Of a stretch of 64,000 nucleotides of DNA, positions 9,281 through 19,789 are shown in pieces. The position numbers were made by a program, and so were the translations under genes. Positions within the stretch are counted from its first letter, which is position 1. Every line of letters starts with the position of its first letter. The stretch spans positions 62,001-126,000 of the forward strand of contig JACREF010000009.1 in assembly GCA_016218365.1 (NCBI GenBank). The letters are read 5' to 3'. Under the pieces are notes generated by a model. It was not told the origin of the DNA, did not search any database, and saw nothing but the letters and a program-made list of their open reading frames with translations. This DNA comes from Gammaproteobacteria bacterium. Lineage in GTDB: Bacteria > Pseudomonadota > Gammaproteobacteria > SZUA-140.

Positions 9281-10530
9281 TGGATCATTTTAGTTTCCGG
9301 GACGGCATGCTGTATGCCGAGCAGGTGGCGGTGGCCGAGCTGGCGGAGCGCTATGGCACACCGTTGTACGTCTATTCCCGGGCAACCATTGAGCGTCACT
9401 GGCACGCCTTTGACCAGGCCTTCGGGGCGCGGCCTCATCTGGTGTGTTATGCGGTCAAGGCCAATTCCAATATTGCAGTGCTGAATGTACTGGCACGGCT
9501 GGGTTCAGGGTTCGATATCGTGTCGGGTGGAGAGCTGGAGCGGGTATTGGTGGCAGGGGGTGACCCATCCAAGGTGGTCTTTTCCGGGGTGGGCAAGTCC
9601 GCTGCCGAGATCCGCCGTGCCCTGATGGTGGGTATTGCCTGCTTCAATGTTGAGTCCGAGTCCGAGCTGCAACGCATCAGTGAACTGGCGACCGCGCTGA
9701 ACAAGACTGCGGCCATCTCGCTGCGCGTCAATCCCGATGTCGATGCCCAGACCCACCCCTATATCTCGACCGGTTTGAAGGAGAACAAGTTTGGCATTGG
9801 CATTGATGGTGCGGCCGCGATTTATCGTCAGGCCAGCCGGATGCCGGGCCTGCGCGTGGTCGGGCTTGATTGTCACATTGGCTCACAATTGACGGCGACG
9901 ATGCCTTTTGTAGACGCCGCCGATCGTCTGCTGACCCTTGTCGACACCTTGATGGCCGACGGCATTGAACTGGAGCATATCGATATTGGTGGCGGGCTTG
10001 GCATCCGTTACCGCGACGAACAGCCTCCTGATCCGAAGGAATATCTTGGCGCACTGCTGGGCCGTTTCTCACAGTTCAAGGGACTGCTGATGGTCGAACC
10101 CGGACGTGCGATTGTTGGCAATGCCGGGATACTGGTTACACGGATTGAATATCTAAAGAGCACTGAGGCCAGGCAGTTTGCCATCGTTGATGGGGGTATG
10201 AACGATTTGCTGCGCCCGTCGCTGTATGGCGCATGGCAGGAGATCATCCCGATCCGGCCGCGAACCAACGGCATCAATGCGGTGTATGACATCGTCGGCC
10301 CGGTGTGTGAGACCGGAGATTTTCTCGGCAAGCAGCGCGAGCTGAATGTGCTGGCCGGCGATCTGCTGGCCGTGCGCTCGGCCGGCGCCTATGGCTTCGC
10401 GATGAGCTCCAACTACAATACCCGGCCCCGTGCTGCCGAGGTCATGGTCGACGGCGCCCAGTCCCATCTGGTGCGCCGGCGCGAGGTGTTGGCAGATCTG
10501 TGGTCGGCAGAGCAGATCCTGCCGGGTTAA
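9280..10530 (+). CDS. lysA: Diaminopimelate decarboxylase
   Basis: HLVCYAVKANSNIAVLNVLARLGSGFDIVSGGEL...DCHIGSQLT...VEPGRAIVGNAGIL...GPVCETGDFLGK. Confidence 0.97.
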   Translation: MDHFSFRDGMLYAEQVAVAELAERYGTPLYVYSRATIERHWHAFDQAFGARPHLVCYAVKANSNIAVLNVLARLGSGFDIVSGGELERVLVAGGDPSKVVFSGVGKSAAEIRRALMVGIACFNVESESELQRISELATALNKTAAISLRVNPDVDAQTHPYISTGLKENKFGIGIDGAAAIYRQASRMPGLRVVGLDCHIGSQLTATMPFVDAADRLLTLVDTLMADGIELEHIDIGGGLGIRYRDEQPPDPKEYLGALLGRFSQFKGLLMVEPGRAIVGNAGILVTRIEYLKSTEARQFAIVDGGMNDLLRPSLYGAWQEIIPIRPRTNGINAVYDIVGPVCETGDFLGKQRELNVLAGDLLAVRSAGAYGFAMSSNYNTRPRAAEVMVDGAQSHLVRRREVLADLWSAEQILPG

Positions 10531-10532
10531 GG

Positions 10533-11201
10533 ATGCAGCGCATCCCTGAGCCCGAGTTGATGTGCGATGAGGCCCAGGCCGCGGCCTATGCCAATGCGGA
10601 TTTCTCCCAGGCGCATGACCAGTTCGTCAGCCTGTTTGGTGAAATCTTTCCCGGTTTGCTTGTCAGTGATCAGGTAATCGACCTGGGTTGTGGTCCGGCA
10701 GATGTGACGGTGCGTTTCGCCAGGGCCTGGCCTGAATGCCGGGTCCTGGGGCTGGAGGGTGCCGAGGTAATGCTGGCTTTGGGGCGGACTAATGTTGCCA
10801 GCGCATCATTGGATACCAGGATACATTTAGATTATTGCCATCTGCCACAATCGATCTGGCCATATGGACACTTTGACGTTGTGATCAGCAACAGCCTGCT
10901 GCATCATCTGGCTGACCCCAACACCCTGTGGCGTACCGTGCGACAATGTGCACGGGTGGGCGCTACGGTGTTTGTCATGGATCTGCTGCGGCCAGCAGGC
11001 TTGCTGCAGGCCAGGCAGCTGGTGGATGACTATGCGCATGATGAGCCGGAGGTCTTGCGCCGCGATTTTTTCAATTCATTGTGCGCGGCCTACACGGCGG
11101 GCGAGGTCGAGCAGCAGCTCGATCAGAGCGGGCTGGCGGGCCTGGGCGTTCGTCAGGTGTCCGATCGTCACCTGCTGGTTTCAGGCAGGATAATCGGCTG
11201 A
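10533..11201 (+). CDS. Class I SAM-dependent methyltransferase
   Basis: [34 protein letters not shown]...[16 protein letters not shown]. Confidence 0.85.
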   Translation: MQRIPEPELMCDEAQAAAYANADFSQAHDQFVSLFGEIFPGLLVSDQVIDLGCGPADVTVRFARAWPECRVLGLEGAEVMLALGRTNVASASLDTRIHLDYCHLPQSIWPYGHFDVVISNSLLHHLADPNTLWRTVRQCARVGATVFVMDLLRPAGLLQARQLVDDYAHDEPEVLRRDFFNSLCAAYTAGEVEQQLDQSGLAGLGVRQVSDRHLLVSGRIIG

Positions 11202-11657
11202 ACCGGCAAAACCCTGCTGGCGCCAGGCCTCGAATAATACAATGGCCACGGTATTGGACAGATTCAGGCTGCGATTATCTGCCGACATCGGGATGCGCAA
11301 CACCTGTGAGTCGGGAGACTGGGTCAGGATCTGCGCCGGCAGTCCGCGTGATTCCGGACCAAACAGCAGCGCATCACCCGGCTGAAAGCGCGCCTCGGCA
11401 TAACAGCGCCGTCCCTTGGTCGAACAGGCGTACAGCTGCCGGGGCCGGGTGGTCTGAAGAAACGAATCCAGCGATGAATGTTCATGGAGATTTGTCAGGT
11501 CATGGTAATCCAGGCCGGCCCGGCGCAGCTGTTTTTCGTCCAGTGAAAAACCCAGCGGATGGATCAGATGGAGCATTGCGCCACTGTTCGCGCACAGGCG
11601 TATAATGTTGCCGGTGTTGGGCGGGATTTCCGGCTCATACAGGACGATGTGAAACAT
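11181..11657 (-). CDS. trmL: tRNA (cytidine(34)-2'-O)-methyltransferase
   Basis: SPOUT protein [37 protein letters not shown]...[11 protein letters not shown]...[26 protein letters not shown]. Confidence 0.95.
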   Translation of the reverse strand: MFHIVLYEPEIPPNTGNIIRLCANSGAMLHLIHPLGFSLDEKQLRRAGLDYHDLTNLHEHSSLDSFLQTTRPRQLYACSTKGRRCYAEARFQPGDALLFGPESRGLPAQILTQSPDSQVLRIPMSADNRSLNLSNTVAIVLFEAWRQQGFAGSADYPA

Positions 11658-11686
11658 CAGGATAATCCCGGAGGCTGGTTGATTAT

Positions 11687-12664
11687 ATGTCCGTGCCCAT
11701 GAGCAGTGATGACAGGCAGATGCTGGCGACGCGGTTCTGCGGCATGCATCTTGATACCCCGCTGGTGCTGTTATCGGGTTGTGTCGGGTTTGGCGAAGAA
11801 TATACCCGGATCAATGGTTTTTCCAATCGCGATGTCGGTGCGGTCTGTTTAAAGGGCACGACGCTGGCGCCCCGCCTCGGTAATCCGCCGCACCGGGTCT
11901 ATGAGACCCCGATGGGCATGCTGAACGCGATCGGCTTGCAAAACCCCGGTGCCCGGCATGTCGTTGACAGCATCCTGCCGGAGCTGGACTTTACCGAGAC
12001 GCGCTTCATCGCCAATGTCTCGGGTTCAACGGTCGAGGAATATTTTGAGGTGACCCGGATCTTTGATGACTCGCCGATCGATGCCATCGAGATCAACATC
12101 TCGTGCCCGAATGTCAAGGAAGGTGGCGTAGCCTTTGGCAACAACCCCGATATGTCGGCACGGGTGGTCGAGGCCTGCCGCCGTGCCACCGCCAAACCGC
12201 TGATCACCAAGCTGTCGCCGAACCAGACCGATATAGCCGAGAACGCACGGCGCTGCATCGAGGCCGGTACTGACGGCTTTGCGGTGATCAATACGCTGAT
12301 GGGCATGGCGGTGGATATCGAGCAGCGTACGCCGGTCATTGGCAATAACCAGGGCGGTCTGTCTGGCCCGGCGATCAAGCCGATCGCATTATTGAAGGTT
12401 CACCAGGTTTATCAGGTGTGCAAGGCTCATGGCATCCCGATCATCGGCCAGGGTGGCATTGTCACGGCCGAGGATGCCCTGGAGTTCATCATCGCCGGGG
12501 CCAGTGCCGTCGGGATCGGGACGGCCCTGTTCTATGACCCGTTGGTGTGCCCGAAGATCAATGCCGGGATTGTGGATTATCTGCAGCGACATGGGATCAG
12601 CGAGATTTCGCAGCTGGTTGGCAGTCTGCGGCTGAACACCCCGGCACCGCCACGCTGCGATTGA
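11687..12664 (+). CDS. Dihydroorotate dehydrogenase (class 1B-like)
   Basis: [39 protein letters not shown]...[12 protein letters not shown]...[31 protein letters not shown]. Confidence 0.87.
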   Translation: MSVPMSSDDRQMLATRFCGMHLDTPLVLLSGCVGFGEEYTRINGFSNRDVGAVCLKGTTLAPRLGNPPHRVYETPMGMLNAIGLQNPGARHVVDSILPELDFTETRFIANVSGSTVEEYFEVTRIFDDSPIDAIEINISCPNVKEGGVAFGNNPDMSARVVEACRRATAKPLITKLSPNQTDIAENARRCIEAGTDGFAVINTLMGMAVDIEQRTPVIGNNQGGLSGPAIKPIALLKVHQVYQVCKAHGIPIIGQGGIVTAEDALEFIIAGASAVGIGTALFYDPLVCPKINAGIVDYLQRHGISEISQLVGSLRLNTPAPPRCD

Positions 12665-12691
12665 TGGATGCATCGCCCTGCGCAGCGTTGG

Positions 12692-14125
12692 TCATGTCTC
12701 TTCGTCATGATCCGCGTCGTCAGGCCCGATACCCAGCTCCTTGATCTTGCGCGTCAGCGTATTGCGTCCCCAGCCCAGCAGCTTGGCCGCTTCGATGCGC
12801 CGCCCGCCGGTAAACTCCAGCGCCGATGCAATCATCACGCGCTCAAAGGCGGGGAGTGCATATTCGAGCAGCGAGTGTTCATTGCGCACTAGCCGCTGGC
12901 GTATCCATAGCTGCAATGCCTTTTCCCATTCAATTTCATCTTGCGTGGACCGGTTGTCGCTGCGCAATTCCGCCGGCAGCTGGTCGAGGTGCACGATCTG
13001 GCCAGGTGACATCACCATCAGCCAGCGACAGACATTCTCCAGCTGGCGAACATTGCCCGGCCATGAATAGAGATTCATGAAACGTTGCGTGTCATCGTCC
13101 AGTGTCTTGGGTTCCGCATCCAGTTCCCGGGCGGCCTGTTGCATGAAATGGCCAGTTAATAACGGGATGTCCTCGCCGCGCTGCCGCAGGGCCGGGACAT
13201 GGATCCTGATGACGTTCAGGCGATGATACAGGTCTTCACGGAACAGTCCCTGCTGGACTCGTTGTTCCAGATCCTGGTGCGTGGCGGTGATGATGCGCAC
13301 ATCAACGCGTATCTCGGTATGACCACCAACCCGGTAAAAGCTGCCATCGGCCAGTACCCGTAGCAAGCGGGTTTGCAGCTCGACGGGCATGTCACCGATC
13401 TCGTCGAGAAACAGTGTTCCACCATTGGCCTGCTCAAAGCGGCCACGACGCTGACCGTGGGCGCCGGTAAAGGCCCCCTTTTCATGACCAAACAGCTCAG
13501 ACTCAAGCAGATCCTTCGGGATGGCCGCAGTATTGAGTGCGACAAAGGGGAGGTTGGCGCGTGGGCTATGATTATGCAGTGCGCGGGCTACCAGTTCCTT
13601 GCCGGTACCGGACTCGCCGGTGATCAGTACCGTCAGGTGTGAACGCGACAAGCGGCCGATGGCCCGGAATACCTCCTGCATTGCCGGGGCCTTGCCGATG
13701 ATCTCAGTGGCAGCGACGGTCGTGGCTGTCACCGCATTTGGCTGGCGTGTCCCCTGATGCTGACTGATGGCGCGGCGCACCAGGGCCGTGGCGTCATCGA
13801 CATCAAAGGGTTTAGGCAGATATTCAAACGCCCCGCCCTGGTAGGCCGACAAGGCGCTGTCCAGGTCGGAATGTGCAGTCATGACAATGACGGGCAGTGC
13901 CGGATGCTGATGGTGTATACGATCGAGCAGTGCCAGACCACTGATGCCGGGCATGCGGATGTCAGTCAGGATGGCATTGGGTATTTCACTGTCCAGCTGG
14001 CGCAGCGCCTCAGCGGCAGTACTGAAGGTCTGCACCGTGATCTGTTCGGCGCGCAAGGCCTTTTCAAGCACCCAGCGAATCGCCTTGTCATCATCGATGA
14101 CCCAGACCTGTGCCGTTTCATTCAT
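12692..14125 (-). CDS. ntrC: Nitrogen regulation response regulator NtrC (NR(I))
   Basis: Receiver domain, sigma-54 AAA+ ([52 protein letters not shown]) and Fis HTH; paired with ntrB. Confidence 0.96.
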   Translation of the reverse strand: MNETAQVWVIDDDKAIRWVLEKALRAEQITVQTFSTAAEALRQLDSEIPNAILTDIRMPGISGLALLDRIHHQHPALPVIVMTAHSDLDSALSAYQGGAFEYLPKPFDVDDATALVRRAISQHQGTRQPNAVTATTVAATEIIGKAPAMQEVFRAIGRLSRSHLTVLITGESGTGKELVARALHNHSPRANLPFVALNTAAIPKDLLESELFGHEKGAFTGAHGQRRGRFEQANGGTLFLDEIGDMPVELQTRLLRVLADGSFYRVGGHTEIRVDVRIITATHQDLEQRVQQGLFREDLYHRLNVIRIHVPALRQRGEDIPLLTGHFMQQAARELDAEPKTLDDDTQRFMNLYSWPGNVRQLENVCRWLMVMSPGQIVHLDQLPAELRSDNRSTQDEIEWEKALQLWIRQRLVRNEHSLLEYALPAFERVMIASALEFTGGRRIEAAKLLGWGRNTLTRKIKELGIGPDDADHDEET

Positions 14126-15188
14126 GCGGGTTCTCCAGAGGTAAGAAGATCGTGAAGATGGTTTCACCAGGGCGGCTGCTGCACTCGATCAGGCCGCCAT
14201 GCTGGTTGACCAGGGCTTGTGCGATCGGCAGGCCAAGACCGGTACCTTCGGGGCGATCTGTCACCATCGGGTAAAAGATTTCCTCCATCCGTTCAGCCGG
14301 TATCCCGCGGCCGTTATCGATGATATCGATACGGATCACCAGGCGATGGCGATGCTGGCCCAGGGTAATCTGGCGCTGGGTGCGACTGCGGATCAGTATC
14401 CGGCCCCGGTCTTCGATGGCCTCAATGGCGTTGCGCACCACATTAAGTACCGCCTGGATCAGTTGATCACGATCGGCCTGGACATCGGGGATGCTCGGGT
14501 CATAATCACGCTCGACAGCAATGCGCTCCCTGCATTCGGCGGCAGCCAGTGATCGCACATGTTCCAGTACAGTATGAATATTGATGAGGGTCTTCTTCGG
14601 CGGGGTTTCCGGCCCCAGCATACGGTTGACCAGGTTTTTCAGGCGGTCGGCCTCGCCGATGATGATCCGGGTATATTCGCGCAATGATTCATCCGGCAGC
14701 TCCCGTTCCAGCAGTTGCGCCGCGCCGCGCAGGCCGCCCAGCGGATTCTTGATCTCATGGGCCAGGCCACGGATCAACAGCTTGGCCGTGTGATTTTGTG
14801 CCAGCAGATTTTCTTCGCGGGCGATACGCAGATGGCGGTCCACCTGTTGCAGCTCCAGGATCAGTGAACGATCCTGCTGGTCGATGACTGGCGTGACCGT
14901 GCAGTCGACGGTGATGAAGCGGCCGCCGACGAATTGCAGACGCATTTCACGCTCGGTGTACGGGCGGCCCGAGGCTATTGATTGCTGCAGCTTTGTGGAA
15001 AATTCATACATACCGGGCATCAGCTGGCTGAGCGGCTGGGAGAGGATCTGGCGTGCACTGGCCGCGAACAGGATCTCGGCGGCCGGGTTCAGATAACGCA
15101 GACACAGTGCCTGGTCCAGCACGACAATGCTGGTGTTCAGGTTGCCAAGCAGGCGAGCGGCATCAGGTTGTTGAGTTTCGCTAGACAC
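14118..15188 (-). CDS. ntrB: Nitrogen regulation sensor histidine kinase NtrB (NR(II))
   Basis: PAS domain, H-box LIRGLAHEIKNPLGGLRGAAQLLERELP and ATPase motifs (IIDNGRGIPAERMEEIFYPMVTDRPEGTGLGLPIAQALVNQHGG). Confidence 0.96.
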   Translation of the reverse strand: MSSETQQPDAARLLGNLNTSIVVLDQALCLRYLNPAAEILFAASARQILSQPLSQLMPGMYEFSTKLQQSIASGRPYTEREMRLQFVGGRFITVDCTVTPVIDQQDRSLILELQQVDRHLRIAREENLLAQNHTAKLLIRGLAHEIKNPLGGLRGAAQLLERELPDESLREYTRIIIGEADRLKNLVNRMLGPETPPKKTLINIHTVLEHVRSLAAAECRERIAVERDYDPSIPDVQADRDQLIQAVLNVVRNAIEAIEDRGRILIRSRTQRQITLGQHRHRLVIRIDIIDNGRGIPAERMEEIFYPMVTDRPEGTGLGLPIAQALVNQHGGLIECSSRPGETIFTIFLPLENPHE

Positions 15189-15326
15189 AGTTACCTTTCT
15201 GCAAGAAGCAGTCCATGATTGCGCCCGATAAATTAACCATTCTAAATCATAATATTAACAATGCATGACAAGGATCGGCCCCTTGGCGGGGCGACATGGC
15301 TATGGAGTGACGTCTGTTTTCAGTGC

Positions 15327-15353
15327 ATCAATGCACTAATATAGTGCATTGAT
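15327..15353. promoter_or_regulatory. Putative NtrC-binding palindrome upstream of ntrBC
   Basis: Perfect 12-bp inverted repeat ATCAATGCACTA-ata-TAGTGCATTGAT containing TGCACT-N5-AGTGCA (NtrC-box pattern). Confidence 0.65.
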
Positions 15354-15460
15354 GGCTGGATGCAAGATAACGATTAACGCTATTTTTCAAGCGGATAAAC
15401 CCGGCTTGAAAAATGGCGGCGCATCCTTGCGCCGCACACCGGCTGTTTTTCAACAGCCTG

Positions 15461-16000
15461 TTAACGTTTAACGGTATGCTGTTTCAGGTGGAAGGTGATG
15501 GTCGGAGAAGCCATGACGGTCTTGTTGCGCGGGTCGAGGATCAGTGCCCGCAGCAGATGGGTGCCGCGGTCGACCTGGTTCAGCATAAGGAGGCCATCAT
15601 TGTCGGTGGCTTGTTGTTCACCATCCAGCTCCAGGACACGGCGGTGGCCGGGCTGCAGCGCCGGGATGATCGACAGCGCCACAGTGACGGCGCCTGCATC
15701 ATCCCACAGCGTTGCATCATTGGCCGGTTGGATAATCGTCAGTTGGGTGTAACTGACCGGAGCGGCTGCTTCGGCTGGAGGCGGTGAGTCCGTGTCACGG
15801 GTGTTGTCGCCCGCGGCAGTGGGCGATGCGTAGGTCTGCGGCACCGGGACCGGGATCTCCGTGGCCTCGGCTTGCGGTCGATCTGAAAACACCACCGTGC
15901 CGTCAGCACGTTTCCAGGTATATATTTCAGCCGACGCGGTCTGGCACGACATGATCAGCAGCATGATGCCTGGCAGGTATCGGGTATAAAGGGTAGTCAT
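15461..16000 (-). CDS. DUF4124 domain-containing secreted protein
   Basis: Signal peptide then EIYTWKRADGTVVFSDRPQAEATEIPVP, typical DUF4124 start. Confidence 0.85.
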   Translation of the reverse strand: MTTLYTRYLPGIMLLIMSCQTASAEIYTWKRADGTVVFSDRPQAEATEIPVPVPQTYASPTAAGDNTRDTDSPPPAEAAAPVSYTQLTIIQPANDATLWDDAGAVTVALSIIPALQPGHRRVLELDGEQQATDNDGLLMLNQVDRGTHLLRALILDPRNKTVMASPTITFHLKQHTVKR

Positions 16001-16034
16001 CGTTGTTTTGTAGCGCGGATGCGGGTGGTTTGTC

Positions 16035-16063
16035 AAAAAAAAGCCCCGCATTGCGGGGCTTTT
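16035..16063 (-). terminator. Rho-independent terminator of glnA
   Basis: Minus strand AAAAGCCCCGCAATGCGGGGCTTTTTTTT: GC-rich stem with T8 tract. Confidence 0.9.
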
Positions 16064-16097
16064 GATGCAGAGTTTATTACTGCGTTCGACAGGTCGA

Positions 16098-17507
16098 TTA
16101 CAGGCTGTAATACATGTCGAATTCGACCGGGTGCGTCGTCATGTTCAACTGATAGACATCCTGCATCTTCAGCTTGATGAAGGCATCGATCATATCGTTG
16201 GTGAACACGCCGCCCGCGGTCAGGAACTTGCGGTCCTTGTCGAGTTCGGCCAGCGCCATTTCCAGCGAGTTGCACACCGTCGGGATGCTCTTGGCCTCTT
16301 CCGGTGGCAGGTCGTACAGATCCTTGTCCATGGCATCGCCAGGGTGGATCTTGTTCTGGATGCCGTCCAGGCCTGCCATCATCATCGCCGAGAAGGCGAG
16401 GTATGGGTTGGCGGTGGAGTCCGGGAAACGCACCTCGATGCGGCGGCCCTTCGGATTGGCGACGAACGGGATGCGGACCGAGGCTGAACGGTTGCGGGCC
16501 GAATAGGCCAGCATCACCGGGGCCTCGAAGCCCGGCACCAGACGCTTGTAACTGTTGGTGCTCGGGTTGGTGAAGGCGTTCAGCGCCTTGGCGTGCTTGA
16601 AGATACCGCCGATGTAATACAGCGCGATGTCAGACAGGCCGCCGTATTTGTTGCCGGTGAACAGGTTGACGCCGTCTTTGGCCAAGGACTGGTGGACGTG
16701 CATGCCGCTGCCGTTGTCGCCGACCAGCGGCTTCGGCATAAAGGTCACGGTCTTGCCGTAGGCATGGGCAACGTTCTGGATCACGTATTTCAGGATCTGT
16801 ACCTCGTCGGCCTTTTTGACCAGCGTGCCGAAGCCGACGCCGATCTCGCACTGCCCGGCGGTGGCCACTTCATGGTGGTGCACCTCGACGCGCAGGCCCA
16901 TCTCTTCCAGCGCCAGACACATCGCCGCGCGCAGGTCATGCAGCGCATCGACCGGCGGCACCGGGAAATAACCGCCCTTGACGCCGGGGCGGTGACCGAT
17001 GTTGCCGTCTTCGAATACGCGTTCCGAGTTCCACGAGGCCTCTTCAGAGTCCACCTTGTAGAACGAGCCGTTCATGCTGATGTTCCAGCGCACGTCATCA
17101 AGGACGAAGAACTCGTTTTCCGGGCCGAAATAGGCGGTGTCGGCGATGCCGGTGGATTTCAGATAGGCCTCGGCACGGCGGGCGACCGAGCGTGGATCAC
17201 GCTCATAACCCTGCATGGTGTTTGGTTCCAGGATATCACAGCGGATGTTGACGCAGCTTTCATCGAAAAACGGGTCGAGGACGGCGGTTGATGCATCCGG
17301 CATCAGCACCATGTCAGATTCATCAATACCTTTCCAGCCGGCAATTGATGAGCCGTCGAACATCTTGCCACTCTGGAAGAAAGTATCATCGACATCGCGG
17401 GCCGGGATCGTGACGTGCTGTTCCTTGCCCTTGGTGTCGGTAAAACGCAGGTCAGCGAACTTGATCTCGTTGTCCTTGATTAACTTCATTACATCTTTGG
17501 CAGACAT
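16098..17507 (-). CDS. glnA: Glutamine synthetase type I
   Basis: [33 protein letters not shown]...[15 protein letters not shown]...[10 protein letters not shown]...[30 protein letters not shown]; ggagg RBS immediately upstream of 17507. Confidence 0.98.
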   Translation of the reverse strand: MSAKDVMKLIKDNEIKFADLRFTDTKGKEQHVTIPARDVDDTFFQSGKMFDGSSIAGWKGIDESDMVLMPDASTAVLDPFFDESCVNIRCDILEPNTMQGYERDPRSVARRAEAYLKSTGIADTAYFGPENEFFVLDDVRWNISMNGSFYKVDSEEASWNSERVFEDGNIGHRPGVKGGYFPVPPVDALHDLRAAMCLALEEMGLRVEVHHHEVATAGQCEIGVGFGTLVKKADEVQILKYVIQNVAHAYGKTVTFMPKPLVGDNGSGMHVHQSLAKDGVNLFTGNKYGGLSDIALYYIGGIFKHAKALNAFTNPSTNSYKRLVPGFEAPVMLAYSARNRSASVRIPFVANPKGRRIEVRFPDSTANPYLAFSAMMMAGLDGIQNKIHPGDAMDKDLYDLPPEEAKSIPTVCNSLEMALAELDKDRKFLTAGGVFTNDMIDAFIKLKMQDVYQLNMTTHPVEFDMYYSL

Positions 17508-17556
17508 GGTCATCCTCCGAACGCCGTTATTTTTAGAAACTCGAGTGCCTTGGGAG

Positions 17557-17572
17557 TGCACCTTCTGTGCCA
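17557..17572 (-). promoter_or_regulatory. Sigma-54 -24/-12 promoter of glnA
   Basis: Minus strand TGGCACAGAAGGTGCA versus TGGCACRNNNNTTGCW; GG and GC at exact 12-nt spacing, about 50-65 nt upstream of the start codon. Confidence 0.8.
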
Positions 17573-17634
17573 GCTGCTATTTATTGGTAAAACAGAAGCT
17601 TGCGCGGTAGCTGGCCCGCTGATCGGTCATCAAT

Positions 17635-17671
17635 GGCACTGCCATGGTGCGTGACGCACCCTTTTAGTGCT
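17635..17671. promoter_or_regulatory. Two tandem NtrC boxes upstream of glnA
   Basis: GCACT-gccat-GGTGC (17636-17650) and GCACC-ctttt-AGTGC (17656-17670), centres 20 bp apart, joined by the palindrome GGTGCGTGACGCACC (17646-17660). Confidence 0.75.
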
Positions 17672-17900
17672 CGTTGCCAACCTTGATCAGGATGCGGATC
17701 TCCCGGCCCTGCCGGTCGATCTGCACTACCTGATGGCCGTTAATGCGGCACCAAGCAGGTACATCGTTCTCCGCGCCAGGGTCGGTGCAGATTACTTCCA
17801 GAGTATCCCCGGGCGCAAGGGTCTTGATCAAATTCTGGGTGCGGATCACCGGCATCGGACACAGCAGATTATGCGCGCGGAGCGTGTGATGCGTGCTCAT
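17664..17900 (-). CDS. tusA: TusA-family sulfur carrier protein
   Basis: LRAHNLLCPMPVIRTQNLIKTLAPGDTLEVICTDPGAENDVPAWCRINGHQ with CPMP motif. Confidence 0.88.
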   Translation of the reverse strand: MSTHHTLRAHNLLCPMPVIRTQNLIKTLAPGDTLEVICTDPGAENDVPAWCRINGHQVVQIDRQGREIRILIKVGNEH

Positions 17901-18938
17901 AGGTACCAGTCGGCCGGGATGGCCTCGGCGTGCAGCGGCGACACGGTCAGCTGCGTGTGCTGGCCGTGCGGGCCGGTGACCGCGACGGTGACCAGCGGGG
18001 CGTCGCGGCCCTGGCTGTAGCGTGCCACCAGCTGGGCGGCCAGTTCGAGATCCTGGTCGTTGGCGATCCCGTCGACCAGCGCCAGTGCCCCGGGGTGGCT
18101 GATGGTTTGCAGGTGGATGAATTGGTGACGGTAGCCTTCGAGGAAATTGTTTTCGCCCTCCTCGCGGCCGATGATCAGCTTGAAATGGGGGCGGGGACGC
18201 AGGTGACGTCCGACCTTCAGCAGCATGATGTCGTCCAGTTCATACTGCCGGGTGCCGCGGTGTTGCCACATATCGGTCAGCTTATTGGCGTATTCCGCGT
18301 TGGTCAGGAAGCAGCAGCCCCCGGATGGTTGTGCATAATCCTCGATATGATAGCTGCGGGCCAGCGCCTGCTGCGGTTTACGCGAGCGGCCATTGATGGC
18401 CAGCAGCTTTTCCCGGTCGACCCAGCCCTCACGTTCCGGCAAGGTAGCGGGCAACAGCTTGGCGCACAACGGCCGCAGCAACCGGTCAAAGGCGCCGGAT
18501 TCGCGGGCGATGATCGGCATCGTGTCGCGGCGCTGCGACATCGGCCGCTGGCCGACGACCTCGCCGGTGATGATGAAGTCGAAGTTGTTTTCCTCCAGCC
18601 ACTCCCGGGCCTTTTTGACCATGAAGCCCTTGCAGTCCAGGCACGGGTTCAGGTTCGAGCCATAGCCGTGTTTGGGGTTGAGCACGACATCCTTGTATTC
18701 CTCGATGACGTCGATGATGTGCAGCTTGATGCCAAGTTGTTCGGCGACCCACAGCGCATTATTGCGTTTGGGCCTGGCGCGATCATGTTTGCGGATGGCA
18801 TGGGTATGGCCTTCGACACAGAAGCCGGTATAGAAATTGATCCCCTCGACATGGATGCCTTGTTCGAGGATGGCCTTGGTGGCGAGCATGGAATCCAACC
18901 CGCCAGAGATCAGCGATACAGCCCGGCGTTGCGTCATG
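17897..18938 (-). CDS. ThiI-like PP-loop tRNA sulfurtransferase with C-terminal NFACT-R-like region
   Basis: RAVSLISGGLDSMLATKAILEQGI PP-loop (SGGLDS), CLDCKGFMVKKA, GEVVGQRPMSQRRDTMPII, GGCCFL, then HLRPRPHFKLIIGREEGENNFLEGYR; start taken at MTQRRA, position approximate. Confidence 0.8.
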
Positions 18939-19029
18939 TAAGGGGTCTCGGGGTGGTCAAACAGGGCGCTTATAATAGCACAGACCCGGCTGGGCTCCGG
19001 GGGCATGTCGGCACGGGTCGTGATCGTGT

Positions 19030-19626
19030 TTAGTGAATGATCAGGGTGTCAGTGGCTGCGGGTACTGCGGACTGCGGTGCCGGGCTTGATGTGCTGCGGG
19101 TATGGTGCTGCAGCGCATGGGCGCTGCCGGTGTCTGCCCATAATTCGAAGGCCTGCAGAGGGTCAGGCAGACCCTTGGGTTGGCCCAGCTGTCGTATCGT
19201 TTGCAGGATCTCCATCAGCAGGATGAAGTCACTGGACAGGCGTTGATACAGGTCGGCGCTCAGGGTCTCCAGTTCGCTGGCCATCTGCTGGTAGGCGCTG
19301 CGGCCCACTCCTATGAAATAGCTGATACTGACCAGGCGGCGCCTGGCGATATGCGGGAACAACCCCGAAAACAGCAGGCAGTGATCACCGACGTCGCGCA
19401 GCTGGGCCTGACGGACGCTGCCGCTGGCATGCTGGCTGTTCAGATAATCAAGCGCCATCAACCGTTCGAACATCCCCGGATGTTCGGTAAATCGCATCAG
19501 CATAAAGACCAGATAGCTTTCGAGTTGTTCGTCAAGATGACGGGATGCGCTGGACTGCGCCTCGGCCAGCAAGGCCTGCCATTGGGCAACTGCAGTCGGG
19601 TTTAACACCAGTGTATGCATCGGCAT
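19030..19626 (-). CDS. Protein of unknown function
   Basis: Long open frame (MPMHTLVLNPTAVAQWQALLAEAQSSASRHLDEQLESYLVFMLMRFTEHP...) between two divergent conserved loci; no recognised domain. Confidence 0.65.
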   Translation of the reverse strand: MPMHTLVLNPTAVAQWQALLAEAQSSASRHLDEQLESYLVFMLMRFTEHPGMFERLMALDYLNSQHASGSVRQAQLRDVGDHCLLFSGLFPHIARRRLVSISYFIGVGRSAYQQMASELETLSADLYQRLSSDFILLMEILQTIRQLGQPKGLPDPLQAFELWADTGSAHALQHHTRSTSSPAPQSAVPAATDTLIIH

Positions 19627-19789
19627 CTCCTGTAACAGACATCGGCCACGGCGCGTCCGGGCTTGAGCGCTTGGAGTCTATGCCGTTGTTTTTACAGGAC
19701 GGCAATATGTAATTTGCAGATCGGGGCGTGTATACTTGCCGCCAGCAATAATACCCCGGTATGGGCAGAAGAGCGGGTTACCAAAAAAC

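Noticed and set aside
15200-15215. TGGACTGCTTCTTGCA (minus) as a sigma-54 promoter for ntrB
   Set aside because: Spacing fits but the -24 element deviates and it sits too close to the ntrB start codon to leave a leader
17930-19033. 367-aa plus-strand ORF antisense to the ThiI-like gene
   Set aside because: Shadow ORF; opposite strand encodes a clear PP-loop enzyme
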